Positions 10,431-21,310 are shown, counted from the stretch's first letter. The stretch: 64,000 bases of DNA from Limnephilus marmoratus (GCA_917880885.1 OU862915.1:34542676-34606675), one strand, 5' to 3'. Translations and numbers: made by a program. Notes: generated by a model from the sequence alone, not told the origin.

Positions 10431-10480
10431 CTAGCTGACAGTTTGGGACTCGCGATACCGCGACTGTATCGCGAGACGTA
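10431..10480 (-). mobile_element. Helitron-like 3' terminus
   Basis: On the minus strand: a perfect 10-bp stem (CTCGCGATAC / GTATCGCGAG, 10449-10475) with a 7-nt loop, then 14 nt, then CTAG followed by T. This is the Helitron 3' end pattern (hairpin just before CTRR, inserted before T). The body should extend to the right; I could not fix the 5' TC end, and the Rep/helicase is not seen. Confidence 0.6.
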
Positions 10481-11285
10481 TGCCCAAGCATACAAGATAG
10501 GCATTTTGTTGAGTTAGAGGAGGACAACACTATAAATCATTGTCGAATGTGAGCAGAGGCGCGCGCTTTCTCACAAATTTCGTGTTTCAGTTTCAGTTGC
10601 CAATGGCGTCAAGCCACACACAATATTAAATTATTCGGAAGTCAATAGATCTATGCGGCTTGTAGTTATTGACTACATTGAATGTTTTAATCAATGTGGG
10701 TTAGATCTTTTGGCAATTATCAAAATACTCATTAAATAGAGTGTTTTATGACCCAAATTCATTGACCACGGCAACTTTGAAGGTTTTAGAACACTTCTGC
10801 ATACTTAACTCATTTTCGCCAAATTTGTGGCTTGACTCCCTTGGCATCTACGGCGACGATTTATGGTTTTTCCATAGGGATAAAACAATGACATTTTTAT
10901 GTCGGAATAGACAGAATAATTTAACAAAACACATAATTATAGGTACCCAAACTACAAAACTATTTTTCTAGAACAATTTGTCAATATAATGAAACCCAAA
11001 TAATACAGTATCTCAGGATTTATAGTTTCATCGAAGACCGAATCAATTTAGCCCTTCCGTAGCTCGTCGCACCGTACGTACCCCGCAGTTACTTTAATAG
11101 TACACTGTACAAATCTCAAGTTCGCACCCCTGTTGAATAAGGCAGCCACCCCTGGACTAGAGTCCCAAAATTTTTGAAAAAACCTTGTTTCAATGCAGAA
11201 ACGGGAGGTCCATTCGATAGAACCCCCTATCCCTGTACAGACTGATTTCATTCCTTAGGGCATAGGCGTCAAGTGAGAAATATAA
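10481..11285. other. Possible Helitron body; no gene seen
   Basis: No domain is recognisable in the short ORFs at 10741-10971 and 11048-11251. Confidence 0.35.
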
Positions 11286-11289
11286 TGAT

Positions 11290-12127
11290 GGTGCTGCGGT
11301 CGCGAGGAACGATTATACAGCAATCCAGCAATACTGGCGTGTAGCCTGGTTTCCCCTTGTCGAATCCCTACCACAATGCACACTCTGTGACGCTTAGTAT
11401 CGGCGTGGCAGCCGTTCGCGATGGAGCTTCCACTCGCCGTACCCGCCAGGTTTGAGTTACGTTCAGTAATTCATTTTTAAACTTTGCTTCGGCAAATCTA
11501 AATGACGCCACTGGAATTGTTCCTTTGTTTCTGGTGTCGTGTAGTGTATCCAGTTCTCGTTCCCAGTCACAATTAAGTCCATGAATTCTTCGCCATCGAT
11601 GTCTTAGCACTCAAGGAATTCGCGGGCTGCTTCAACCTGCTGTTTTTTTGTTGATCTTCGGTAAAAATTTTGGGACCCACCTTAGGCAGACCTTGTGGTC
11701 TCCCAAATGTTTTGTCGAATCTTGTCAATAGTGGTCTTATGATAGGTACTGACATCAGGGATCATATCACAGAGCTCACGAACTGTCAACCGTCGATCTG
11801 CATTAATCGGTTTTTCCACTTTGGCAATTTTTTCGTCTGCAACCGATGGCCGTCCACCACGCTTTTAAATTCTCCGCACCATTTGGGCACCCATACACTA
11901 TTTTCTGTACACTTCAAGTAGCTGAGAATGAATTTCTACCGGGGTTTTGTTCTTTGCACAAAAAACTAATTATAGAGCGTAATTCACACCTCCGTCGCGG
12001 ACGGCTGCCACGCCGGGACTAAGTATCGCAGAGAGTACTACGTGGTGGGCATTTGGCGTAGGGGAACCAGGCTACACGCCAGTTTTGCTGGATCTTACGT
12101 AAAATTGTTCCTCGCCAACGCAACACC
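11290..12127 (-). mobile_element. Mariner-like element with long inverted repeats
   Basis: About 125 bp at the two ends are inverted copies (shared blocks GGCGTGTAGCCTGGTT, GCGAGGAAC, GGCAGCCGT, GACTAAGTATCG versus the matching left blocks). The middle encodes, on the minus strand, a broken mariner-family transposase. The long inverted repeats are unusual for mariner, whose ends are normally about 30 bp. A TA flank was not confirmed. Confidence 0.6.
11430..11960 (-). pseudogene. Broken mariner-family transposase
   Basis: Minus-strand frames give a stretch with a helix-turn-helix-like LTVRELCDMIPDVS segment and, further on, EEFMDLIVTGNENWIHY, which aligns with the catalytic D-E-T/N-W box of mariner and SETMAR-type transposases; the expected DETW-type Asp is Asn here. 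Stops and shifts (for example after the WETTRSA region) break it into at least three pieces. The C-terminal catalytic D is not present. Non-functional. Confidence 0.55.
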
Positions 12128-12304
12128 TTGGAGACCTTATTTTACGGACAGCCCTCGAATATTTTATATCTTCTAATTTTGTAACAAATAGAAATAGTCA
12201 TGTCCGCATTGGGATGTCCCGTGTTGAGGATTTCATTTATATGTTAAAATTTAATAGGATGAGTAAATAATATGAAATATTTATGACCATATTTTGAAGC
12301 AGTA

Positions 12305-12645
12305 CGACCGGCGTTGTCCAGCGGTAAGGCTCTTGACTAGCACTCCGAAGGTCGCGGGATCGAATCCCGGCGTGGCAAATAAATTTCATTTATGTTATTT
12401 CACAATTTATTCGTATATATTCGACCAACATTCAGAATTGAAACGTTGCTTGAAATGGCTTTAGCCGTGTTTGGTGACCAGATCTGAATAGCCAGGCCAG
12501 GTACTTCCCCACCTTCCTCTTCCCTATCTCCTTTCCCCCCTCCACTACCTTCAGCCTCACAACATACCCCAATTAGGGATGCCATGGTCCCACTGGCACC
12601 AGACGGGAGTAGTTGGGACTCTTGTGCGGTACTCATGTAAAAAAA
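12305..12645 (+). mobile_element. tRNA-derived SINE, copy 2
   Basis: The head at 12308-12378 folds better than other copies: T arm CGGGATCGAATCCCG and an AGC trinucleotide at the anticodon position, which suggests an Ala tRNA origin. Internally deleted by about 90 bp compared with copy 1; ends in a short A run near 12638. Confidence 0.75.
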
Positions 12646-13540
12646 GTGTGTTTTTAAAATGCTTTCTTGGTTTACCGGTATTTCAATGGAAGATGCGTCA
12701 AAGAATTAGCGTCACTGATTTCTTCGGCCCCGGTACCAGTCGGAGGACCCAGGTTGATATTTAAATCGTAAGATTTAAGAGCGTTTAACCAGCCAGCGGA
12801 CGAAAATCCACATTTCGTCGAAAGTTGTTCTTACGATCGTGCAGGGCGGTTACAATGAGAAAGATTGATTATTCTCCGTACCAGCTTTTTAAAATTATAA
12901 CTCAATGTCGAATTTATTTCAATTCAAATTAGCCTTATTTTATACCTTCATCCAAAAATGCTGAAAGGTGTGATGATAAAACTATTAAAATAATGTACTT
13001 TTTGTAGTTATTTTTTGATTATAAGTATTTATAATTTTTCAATAATGTCTAAATTTAATAAGAATGTTAAAAAAATCTGAAATATATTAGTTTGTAAGTG
13101 CGCAAATAAATACACAAACGGACCAATTTTCGCCAAGAAACACATGTACGTACATATTTTTTAATGATTTTATTGAAACTAAAATTAAAATTCTAAAAAA
13201 TACGTTTGCTAGATAATGTATTGATTTATTTTACTGCATGATTATATTATTTGAAATGGGTGTGGTATAATACAAAATCGTTTTTGAAAATTTAACAAAT
13301 CTGCCAACGACCTATGGAATAACCTTATTATACTAAAAATTTAAAAAATTTCTCAAAATTTATTACATACGAATGCTAGATAAAAGAACAATCTTTCGAA
13401 ATCCATTTATAATTTTTTGTGGAAAAGAGTCAATACGTCTAAAAACTTTTTTGAAAATGACGTATTTCCGGTTTTCTCTGGTAATGCCCTCTTAAATTTT
13501 AATCGTAAGTTTATTCTCGCTCTTGATGTCAACATGACAG
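12646..13540. other. No recognisable feature
   Basis: AT-rich, no gene. Confidence 0.45.
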
Positions 13541-13544
13541 CTCA

Positions 13545-13626
13545 ATCGTGAAACGATTTGCCGGCCTCCGTTTTTCCTCCCTTATTTTTTTCTCTGACCT
13601 CCCGTGTGAAGTAAAAAATAAATAAA
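13545..13626 (+). repeat. Family R fragment
   Basis: Starts GTGAAACGATTTGCCGGCC, also present at 10196 in R copy 4, and ends near GACCTCCCGTGTGAAG; the LTR element is inserted immediately after it. Confidence 0.4.
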
Positions 13627-13627
13627 C

Positions 13628-13869
13628 TGTAGCTACCTGCGCTGTGAGAAGTACTTACTTAAGAATTCAAATTCAAGCAATTCAAATTCCAATTCTTTTG
13701 AACAGCAAGCTGAAACAAATTGTACTGTTTATTTTTTTTTTTTATTTTAACTGTCACACTCCATATGTTGATAACATTGTGAAAATTTTAATGGCACATA
13801 AAAAACTATCAACCGATGATTCTAGAGTTTTCTTTTAACTGTGTTTACGTAGCACGTTCAATTGCCACA
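13628..13869 (+). repeat. 5' LTR
   Basis: 242 bp; begins TGTAGCTACCTGCG and ends TTCAATTGCCACA. Differs from the 3' LTR by T versus A in the central T tract and C versus T five bases from the end, so the terminal inverted repeat is imperfect here. Should hold promoter and polyadenylation signals; no clear TATA box seen. Confidence 0.95.
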
Positions 13870-13928
13870 TTGGTGACACCGACGTTCACATTAGTGACCA
13901 CGAAGTTTACATTTGTGAATCCGACAGT
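13866..13928 (+). promoter_or_regulatory. Primer-binding site and two decayed tandem copies
   Basis: The site TGGTGACACCGACGT starts at 13871, one base after the LTR, and matches the complement of the 3' end of insect tRNA-Trp except for one base in the first 15. The same 21-nt unit (13866-13886) is repeated twice more (13887-13907 and 13908-13928) with 6-8 changes each. Confidence 0.75.
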
Positions 13929-14020
13929 GAACACGACGCGTGCAAGTACGTCTACCGCGAGCACGTCGCGCACGAAATAAACTCTTCGGTGATAAATTTC
14001 GCGCACCAATCATCATCATC

Positions 14021-14332
14021 ATGTCCCTCACGAGCGGTACATCCGAGGAAATGGGTAAACCCATCAATCAGCCACTACTAACACGGATGGAGCGGTTGAT
14101 GCAGCCTCTCCAACAAGAGCTCGCTACCTTGAGGCGCGAAGTTTCGACACTACGCTCTGGCCAGCATAGGAGGAGCGCCACCCCGCATCGTTGGAGCAAT
14201 CGTTCCCGCAGTCGGTCCAGAGGTCGTCAGCCCGAGGGAACATGCTGGTACCACTGGAAGTATGGGACGAAGGCAAGCAAGTGCACCAAACCCTGCAACT
14301 TCCAGCAGGAAAACGCGCGGGGCCCAAACTGA
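14021..14332 (+). CDS. gag: Truncated Gag with CHCC zinc motif
   Basis: 103 aa from the ATG at 14021 (a longer frame opens at 13940, but the extra residues look like leader sequence). It has a predicted helical segment (about residues 18-48, leucine- and glutamate-rich), an Arg/Ser-rich stretch, and the zinc motif C-x2-H-x9-C-x3-C near the C-terminus. CsRn1-type Gags are usually about 300 aa with a capsid domain before this point; that domain is absent, so this copy should not form particles on its own. The ORF ends TGA at 14330-14332 and overlaps pol in the -1 frame. Confidence 0.7.
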   Translation: MSLTSGTSEEMGKPINQPLLTRMERLMQPLQQELATLRREVSTLRSGQHRRSATPHRWSNRSRSRSRGRQPEGTCWYHWKYGTKASKCTKPCNFQQENARGPN

Positions 14333-17300
14333 TGGCGACCAGCACCAGCCCCAACCAAGTCAGTCGCCTTTTTGTTACCGACAGGGTAACCCGTACCCAA
14401 TTTCTTATAGACACCGGCGCAGATCTCTGCGTTTTCCCACGACGACTTGTCCAGGGACGCCCCACTAAAGCGACATACGAACTAGCAGCAGCAAATGGCA
14501 GCACAATCGCTACTTATGGCAGCCTAACGCTCAACCTGGATCTGGGATTGCGACGCGACTTTACTTGGAGCTTCGTCATTGCAGACGTCTCCAGGCCAAT
14601 CATCGGGGCAGACTTTCTCGCCAAGTACGAGCTACTGGTGGATGTCCGAAATAAACGGCTGCTGGACCAAGTGACGAATTTGACCATCACGGGAAAACGA
14701 AGCGACAACAAGATCGCTTCCATTAAGACGGTCACAGGAACGTCCCCGTATCATAAGCTTCTTCAACAGTTTCCTGACATCACTCGCCCTGACGGCGCCA
14801 GGAGGGAAGTTCGTCACGCAACACTGCACCATATTAACACCACGCCAGGACCTCCAACAGTCGAACGCCCACGACGCCTTGCTCCTGACAAGTTAAAACG
14901 CGCCAAGAAGGAGTTCGAGGCCATGGTCCGTCTCGGAATCGCTCGACCTTCCGAGAGCTCTTGGGCATCTCCCTTGCACATGGTACCCAAGAAGGACGAC
15001 CAGTGGAGACCATGTGGCGATTATAGAAGATTGAACGCCAGAACTATTCCGGACAGATACCCCGTACGCCACATCCAAGATTTTGCACAGGCACTGAGCG
15101 GCACCAAGATCTTCTCAACGATTGATCTGGTGCGGGCATATAATCAAATCCCTGTGGCTCCCGAGGACATTCCGAAAACAGCAATCACTAAGCCATTCGG
15201 ACTCTTCGAATTTCCGGTGATGTCTTTCGGCCTCCGCAACGCAGCCCAGACCTTCCAACGCTTCATAGACGAGGTTACCAGAGGCTTAGATTTCTGTTAC
15301 GCCTACATAGACGACATCCTTATTGCCTCAACGTCAGAGGAAGAGCACCTAGCCCACCTCAAGATATTATTCCAGCGCCTGCAGGAATATGGTGTTGTCA
15401 TCAACACCGCCAAATGCCATTTCGGCCTGACTAAGGTCAAATTCCTAGGATACCTGGTGTCCGACGCTGGCACTTCACCCCTCCCAGATAAAGTGGAGGC
15501 CATCAACAACTACAGCCAACCAGCTTCCATCAAGGATCTCCGCCGTTTCCTGGGAGCAATAAATTTTTACAGAAGATTCATTCCCAACGCCGCGAGGACA
15601 CAAGCTCCACTCAATGACCTCCTAAAAGGGAACCAAAAAAGCAAACAACTCGTGTCTTGGACTGCCGAAACAGTAGAAGCTTTCAGCAAGTGCAAGGAAG
15701 CTCTGGCCCAGGCAACCCTGCTCGTTCACCCGAAGTGCGACGCCCCACTCTCTATCGTCAGCGACGCGTCTGATACTACAGCCGGTGCCGTACTCCACCA
15801 ATTCGTCGCAGGTCACTGGGAGCCTCTAGCATTCTTTTCGAAGAAGTTTTCGGCAGCTGAAAAGAAATATGGCGCATACGACAGAGAACTACTAGCCATC
15901 TATCTCGCTGTGAAATACTTTCGCCACATGGTGGAAGGCAGGTCGTTCACCATATTTACAGACCATAAGCCTATCACGTTCGCCTTCCAACAAAAAGCAG
16001 ACAAATGCTCACCAAGGCAATTCCGCCATCTGGACTATATCAGCCAGTTCACAACTGACATCCGACACGTCTCCGGAAAAGACAACATCGTCGCGGATGC
16101 TCTCTCCAGGGTCGAGACGATAGATACTCCTCTGGACTACGCAGCGCTGGCAGCTGACCAGATGTGCGACCCTGAACTGGAACAACACTTGCAAGGAAGT
16201 TCTAGCCTACAACTTAAAAAGATTAATATTCCGGGTACTGACGCGCATCTCTACTGTGACGTCTCAACTACCATAGCCAGACCCTTCGTCACGAAGAAGT
16301 TCAGACCTGCGGCATTCAATGCGGTCCATCAGCTGGCTCACCCTGGAATTAAGGCCACGGTTAAGCTTATAACTCAACGTTATGTCTGGCCGGCCATTAA
16401 AGCTGAGACTATTAAGCTCGCACGCAATTGCCTTCAATGCCAACGAAGCAAGATTACACGGCACGTGTCAGCACCCCTGGGAGCCTTTCCCAGACCCTCC
16501 GCTAGATTCGAGCACGTCCACATCGACATAATCGTCATGCCTTCTTCTGAAGGATGCCGATACTGTCTCACGTGCGTAGACAGATTCACGAGATGGCCAG
16601 AGGCATTCCCGATCCCAGACCAAGAGGCTGAAACAGTGGCGCGTGCTTTCTACAAGGGCTGGATAACAAGATTCGGCACTCCACTCCGCATTACTACGGA
16701 CCAAGGGAGACAATTTGAGTCGAGGCTGTTCAGGCAGTTGAATTTCCTGGCAGGCACGACGCAAATCCATACAACTGCATACCACCCCGCAGCAAATGGC
16801 ATGGTGGAACGATTTCATCGTCAACTGAAAGCAGCGATCAAGTGCCATCAGAATAACCGTTGGACGGAAACACTTCCCACCGTACTCATGGGAATCAGAG
16901 CAGCTTGGAGAGATGACCTCGCGACAACCTCAGCCGAGCTAGTATACGGCGAGCCGCTCCGCTTACCCGGCGAATTTCTATGTACAGCACGACCTAATGT
17001 TAACGACGACACCGGAAGCTTCCTCAAGGAACTACGGAAACATTTCAACGAGCTGAGACCAGTTGAAGGTACCCGCCATGGTTATGGACATCGTTTCGTC
17101 TTCAAAAATCTTCCCACAGCTTCTCACGTCTTTCTGAGGGACGACACAGTCAAGAGCCCGCTTCAACAACCCTACAGTGGCCCTCATAAAGTCGTTCGTC
17201 GGCACGAACGAACATATACCATACTGGTAAAAGGGAAGGAAATCACCGTGAGCATCGACCGCCTCAAACCAGCATACGTTGCTCAAGATCTTGAGAGTTT

Positions 17301-17445
17301 CACATCACACTCGCAAACCGCATCAGAGTCACCAGCCGCCACATCACAACCAACCCTTCCGTTGTTCGATGGCAGTAAGGATCGGACACACACAACCACT
17401 CGTTCTGGAAGGCGGGTTCGATTTCCCGATCACCTCGGTATCTGA
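14191..17445 (+). CDS. pol: Pol: protease, reverse transcriptase, RNase H, integrase
   Basis: 1084-aa uninterrupted frame; the stop upstream at 14167-14169 and overlap with gag suggest that translation enters by frameshift at about 14329 rather than at the ATG at 14191. Domains in order: aspartic protease with DTGAD at residues 74-78; RT with the [14 protein letters not shown] block and YIDD at 372-375; RNase H starting SDASD, Asp 525; integrase with zinc finger H713-H717-C747-C750 and catalytic D779, D837, E873 (35 residues between the last two, DD35E); a GPY/F-type C-terminal module near QPYSGPH. All key residues are present, so the copy is potentially active. Lysine/arginine-rich tail may help chromatin targeting (inferred). 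Codon use is more GC-rich than the surrounding DNA. Confidence 0.95.
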   Translation: MEQSFPQSVQRSSARGNMLVPLEVWDEGKQVHQTLQLPAGKRAGPKLMATSTSPNQVSRLFVTDRVTRTQFLIDTGADLCVFPRRLVQGRPTKATYELAAANGSTIATYGSLTLNLDLGLRRDFTWSFVIADVSRPIIGADFLAKYELLVDVRNKRLLDQVTNLTITGKRSDNKIASIKTVTGTSPYHKLLQQFPDITRPDGARREVRHATLHHINTTPGPPTVERPRRLAPDKLKRAKKEFEAMVRLGIARPSESSWASPLHMVPKKDDQWRPCGDYRRLNARTIPDRYPVRHIQDFAQALSGTKIFSTIDLVRAYNQIPVAPEDIPKTAITKPFGLFEFPVMSFGLRNAAQTFQRFIDEVTRGLDFCYAYIDDILIASTSEEEHLAHLKILFQRLQEYGVVINTAKCHFGLTKVKFLGYLVSDAGTSPLPDKVEAINNYSQPASIKDLRRFLGAINFYRRFIPNAARTQAPLNDLLKGNQKSKQLVSWTAETVEAFSKCKEALAQATLLVHPKCDAPLSIVSDASDTTAGAVLHQFVAGHWEPLAFFSKKFSAAEKKYGAYDRELLAIYLAVKYFRHMVEGRSFTIFTDHKPITFAFQQKADKCSPRQFRHLDYISQFTTDIRHVSGKDNIVADALSRVETIDTPLDYAALAADQMCDPELEQHLQGSSSLQLKKINIPGTDAHLYCDVSTTIARPFVTKKFRPAAFNAVHQLAHPGIKATVKLITQRYVWPAIKAETIKLARNCLQCQRSKITRHVSAPLGAFPRPSARFEHVHIDIIVMPSSEGCRYCLTCVDRFTRWPEAFPIPDQEAETVARAFYKGWITRFGTPLRITTDQGRQFESRLFRQLNFLAGTTQIHTTAYHPAANGMVERFHRQLKAAIKCHQNNRWTETLPTVLMGIRAAWRDDLATTSAELVYGEPLRLPGEFLCTARPNVNDDTGSFLKELRKHFNELRPVEGTRHGYGHRFVFKNLPTASHVFLRDDTVKSPLQQPYSGPHKVVRRHERTYTILVKGKEITVSIDRLKPAYVAQDLESFTSHSQTASESPAATSQPTLPLFDGSKDRTHTTTRSGRRVRFPDHLGI
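14323..14368 (+). promoter_or_regulatory. Programmed -1 frameshift signal (slippery site and stem)
   Basis: C CCA AAC (14323-14329), in the gag reading frame, fits the X-XXY-YYZ heptamer rule and sits directly before the gag TGA. After four nucleotides a GC-rich 6-bp stem can form (GGCGAC 14334-14339 with GTCGCC 14363-14368). A -1 slip here enters the pol frame at CTG ATG GCG and bypasses the stop. Confidence 0.7.
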
Positions 17446-17483
17446 CTATTCCTCTTTCCACCGCAGCCATGTCTGCGTTGTCT

Positions 17484-17493
17484 GGGGAGGGAG
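17484..17493 (+). promoter_or_regulatory. Polypurine tract
   Basis: GGGGAGGGAG ends three bases before the 3' LTR and is the expected plus-strand primer. Confidence 0.75.
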
Positions 17494-17496
17494 TAC

Positions 17497-17738
17497 TGTA
17501 GCTACCTGCGCTGTGAGAAGTACTTACTTAAGAATTCAAATTCAAGCAATTCAAATTCCAATTCTTTTGAACAGCAAGCTGAAACAAATTGTACTGTTTA
17601 TTTTTATTTTTTATTTTAACTGTCACACTCCATATGTTGATAACATTGTGAAAATTTTAATGGCACATAAAAAACTATCAACCGATGATTCTAGAGTTTT
17701 CTTTTAACTGTGTTTACGTAGCACGTTCAATTGCTACA
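17497..17738 (+). repeat. 3' LTR
   Basis: 242 bp, begins TGTAGCTACC and ends TTCAATTGCTACA with an intact TGTAGC/GCTACA terminal inverted repeat. Ends exactly at the AAAC duplication. Confidence 0.95.
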
Positions 17739-17742
17739 AAAC

Positions 17743-19050
17743 AAAACAATTTTCCCATAAACATGCTCAGAAAAAATGACTTATTTATAATTCGCTGAGT
17801 GTATTCCGAGAATTAGATTCTCAACGCCTGTTTTGAATTAGTGTTTTCAAAGGAAATGGAAGCTTCCCTCCAAAGAAAAGCTTAATTTTTCGTAAGTTTT
17901 TCCCACAATTTTAAAACACTAACATTCAATTATAACCAACGAAATAAATTGTGTTATAGTGATTTAATTTTGGGGTATCACGCCGTGTTGCGCTACCTCC
18001 TTCTTTAGCCAACTTTTCGGACAGCATTTCAGTCCATCATTAATGTAGATGTGTAATCGAAGATTGTGATTTGAAGTGTGTGTTCATGTACGTAGATGTG
18101 ATACCGGGTTGTCAGCTTCCATCCTGGTAAAAAATTAAAAGGTAATTTATAAAACAATTAATATTACGGTATAATTAATAATTGTTTTCTGCGTTTAGTT
18201 TTGGTGTAGCCGTAAATTATCGAATACCATAATTTACGGATTAAGTACTGTCATCGCTTTATCAATATTAATGTGATTTTTTAAAATTTTAATTGCCTCC
18301 GTAATTAGGTGTGCTGTATGCGTTTAAGATCTTTCCAGAACTTCAAAAATTCAAAAAGGAACAACACCAAGGTAATGGATTAGCTTTGCGAGTACGCATT
18401 TGTCCTAATGATGGACACTGTATTGCTTTCCAAAACGTTGGCTTAAGAACGAGGTAGTTCAATGCATAATACCCAAAGATATTCTAATACAGAAGAGATA
18501 TGCTATGGTGTCCGCGCAACTGTCGCCAGACTACGCGCTAATTAGCGTAGTTTTCATACAAAAAGAATTTGTTCATTTCGTAAATTTTTTGAAAATGTGC
18601 ATTAATATTGGTTAACAATATATTTTGAATAAGGAAAGAATTCGTTCATTTAGTTTAACGTTCGTTTGGTTTATTCGTTAATTATTTGTTCTTTTAGTTT
18701 ATTTGTTAATTGGTAAACAATATCGGCGACACCCGGAAGCGCAGACCCACATAGTAAAAACAGCAGATAGCACATCTACTTATATTCCAATATCTTTGAT
18801 AATACCCCTAAAATAAATCACTGTAATACTTTTGGCCGTGAAAATCTCAAATCATGTTTATATTTATTAGTTTCTTTTTATTATTTTACAATTAATTTTT
18901 TTGTTTTATAAAACTATGTACAAGAAAGCAATAACGCAAAGCGCGGCGTAAAATATATTAATTTGATAGCTGTTTGTTGTTATTGTCAGAATGTATAGTA
19001 TTTAAGCATTTCTCCAAAGCAAGAGGAGTAAATATTCCAAGAGTATCGAA
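17743..19050. other. No recognisable feature
   Basis: AT-rich; GATGGACACTG at about 18410 is shared with the hairpin at 62303 but no element can be delimited. No gene. Confidence 0.4.
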
Positions 19051-19054
19051 TACT

Positions 19055-19210
19055 TGAGTCAAGTCATGTCGGGAGTTTGAATAATAAAAGATGTAGTTAG
19101 TCTGTATGAGACGATGTATCCATGTGAATGATGCAATAACGTGTCCCAAGATATGCTTGTATTGCGGTTGATCCTCTCTATCTAATCTAACTGGAAAACG
19201 GCATTATGAT
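19055..19210 (+). repeat. Decayed RTE-like tail
   Basis: Homologous to 20690-20840 (TTGAGTCA/GGGTCAT, GAGACGATGTAT, GTGAATGA, GTTGATCCTCTCT). Non-coding now. Confidence 0.4.
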
Positions 19211-19395
19211 TAGATAGATAGAAAGACAATTTAATAATTTCTTGAGAATCTATGTCATTTTAAACGCATTTTATATATTTCAAAGGCAATAATTTCTAAC
19301 AGTTATACTTTTTGACTGTCATGAAGCTATTGAATTCAGGTAAAAAAAAACCTCTAAAAATATTTCCTATCATTAAACGATTCATAAAATTAATA

Positions 19396-20101
19396 TTAGG
19401 TGCTTACATATGAAATTGGCGTTTGTATGGAAGGAACATAAAGTCGATTTTTTTTTAATGTAATATATTTATTTAATCAAAGTATGTACCATTGCTATCT
19501 ATGCACTTTTGCCATCTCGTAGGTAGTTCATCGACCCCTTTACTAAAAAAACCATTCGAACGGGAATCAATAAAATCTTTGGAGGCGGTTTGGCTGCCCC
19601 ATCGGGGTTGAATTTTTTCCCTTGCAAGAAGTTATCCAAATTTCCGGTAAGGTCCGGAGAGTATGGTGGATGTCTTAGACATTCCAATTGAAGCTCATCT
19701 AATTTGGTAGCCGTCTGTTATGCAGCGTGTAGTCTAGCGTTCTAACGCGCGTTTGTTGATTTTCTTCACTCAATTCGTGAGGTACCCATCTTTCAACCTT
19801 TTTCACCTTCCCAATTTGCTTCAAGTGGATTAATCCTTCGAGCCGTTTCTGCAGCACTGGTGCCACGGTGGAACTCGTACTCGTAAATAACGCGATATTT
19901 CAAGTTTTCGATTTTGTAAACTAAGGGACGCAAAGAAAAAAAAACAATTAAGGAAAAAACAAACGAATTATAATTTTCGAAACACAAATACATGAGTAAA
20001 TAGCTGTATAAATTTGAATTTGGAATTCCTAACCGAAGAGAAGATATTTGAGATCAAAGTTGCCAGTAGGCAAAACGCCAATTTCATATGTAAGGACCTA
20101 A
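19396..20101 (-). mobile_element. Deleted mariner element, copy 1
   Basis: Inverted terminal repeats (TTAGGTGCTTACATATGAAATTGGCG at the left; the complementary TTAGGTCCTTACATATGAAA at the right) and TA target dinucleotides (19394-19395, 20102-20103). Transposase remnants on the minus strand include the N-terminal helix-turn-helix part and the C-terminal HPPYSPDL motif. The catalytic core is gone by the same internal deletion as in copy 2, and a second deletion has joined GGATTAAT to TCCACTTG at a short repeat. Confidence 0.85.
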
Positions 20102-20410
20102 TATTTAATATTATGTAACATATACGTTCATCTAATATTCAATGTATGTAATTTTATTCATAAAGGACAGACCGCGGTTGGCGTTAAGGAAAAAGTCCAA
20201 GGCTAGCAGTTCACAATGGAGTGGTGGTAACCTCTCTTGTGTCCGGAAGTGGGCATGGTATTGGAAGAGGAAGTAAGAATGTAGACGGAATGCTATAGAC
20301 ATTGAGGCATATGTGTGGTAAAACGAGTATAATTGTGTGAGAAATTTAGAGATTCGCATGGAAAGGAAGTCTGAAGCCTAATAAATGAGTAAGGTTAAGA
20401 AATGGAAGCT
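20102..20410. other. No recognisable feature
   Basis: AT-rich spacer, no gene. Confidence 0.45.
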
Positions 20411-20569
20411 GGGAACGTACCCATACTACGTGACCAACTTTTTGCAATTTTTAACCCCCCCCCCCCGGTGACCAAAATCCTAAGCATCCCGCCGCTCATT
20501 TGTATGGAGCGTGACATTTTGAAGACCCCCCCCCCCCCTAAACGTGTCACGTAGTATGGGTACGTTCCC
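20411..20569. mobile_element. Harbinger-like MITE, copy 2 (short)
   Basis: 159 bp with the GGGAACGTACCCATACTACG inverted ends. TAA follows at 20570-20572; the left flank is GCT, so one side of the target duplication has decayed. Poly-C runs of 14 as in copy 1. Confidence 0.75.
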
Positions 20570-20579
20570 TAAGATAATT

Positions 20580-20840
20580 CTGGCATGTAAAACGACTGAT
20601 TGCAGAAAGGAGTGTAAGGAAAACTTATGACGCGAAAGCGACTGAACATCATATATTTGAAGTAAGTAATGCCCGCGGAAGACACGGCACGACCAATTTC
20701 TTGAGTCGGGTCATAACAGAAAGGTATCTGAGAGACGATGTATGAATGTGAATGAAGCAAGGACTGTATGCCAAGAACGAATAGTTTGGCGGTCCATCCT
20801 CTCTGCCTACTCCTGCGGAGAAACGGTGTGACGGTTAGTT
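20580..20840 (+). repeat. RTE-like LINE tail remnant
   Basis: Tail sequence shared with 19055-19210 and with the reverse of 8580-8650; translated pieces read MNVNEA and VWRSILSAYSCGETV but are broken. Confidence 0.4.
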
Positions 20841-21149
20841 AGTTACATTATCATATACTTAATATGTTATTCCGTCATCTGTTCACAGATGACGGAAAAC
20901 CCTTCCAGCTCGCGTCACATGGGCACTTGTCTAAACTAATTTGTGGAATAATATTTCATCATAACCCAAATGCCTCCATGTGTGAAACTATCCGTCTATA
21001 CTTTGCGTGTAAATGTGTGGAATACTAAAATGTGAACTAAAATAGAATAATGTGGAAAAGTCTAAAATATAAGATATTTTAAGAGATTCTTGCGTTACCA
21101 TTGATTTATAATGGAATATCTGAACACTTTCATATAATTGCAGTGAATT

Positions 21150-21310
21150 GAATTTTTGGTGACCGGACAACGGAAAAGTCATTAAAAGTGATGGAAAAAA
21201 ATGGTTAAATAGATTACGTTAGGTTAGGGTTATGAGCTATTTAATGATTTTTTCATAGCTTTTAATGGCTTTTCAAAGAGGTGTTGAGTTGACTTGATTC
21301 TTGGAACCGA
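21150..21310. repeat. Short inverted-repeat element related to 62890-63075
   Basis: Shares GGTGACCGGACAAC and CAAAGAGGTGTTGAGTTGACTTG with the element near 62.9 kb. Confidence 0.4.

Larger units (their letters stand above)
13628..17738 (+). mobile_element. Ty3/Gypsy LTR retrotransposon, CsRn1-like, young
   Basis: 4.1-kb element with two 242-bp LTRs that differ at two positions, TGTAGC...GCTACA ends, and a perfect 4-bp target duplication AAAC (13624-13627 and 17739-17742). A tRNA-Trp-type primer site follows the 5' LTR and a polypurine tract precedes the 3' LTR. The Gag has a C-H-C-C rather than C-C-H-C zinc motif. CHCC Gag, tRNA-Trp primer and 4-bp TSD together are known traits of the CsRn1/Kabuki clade. 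Internal region only 3.6 kb because gag is short. The pol frame is intact. Confidence 0.92.

Noticed and set aside
14124..17286. Minus-strand ORFs across the LTR element
   Set aside because: Shadows of the pol coding frame with no domain of their own.
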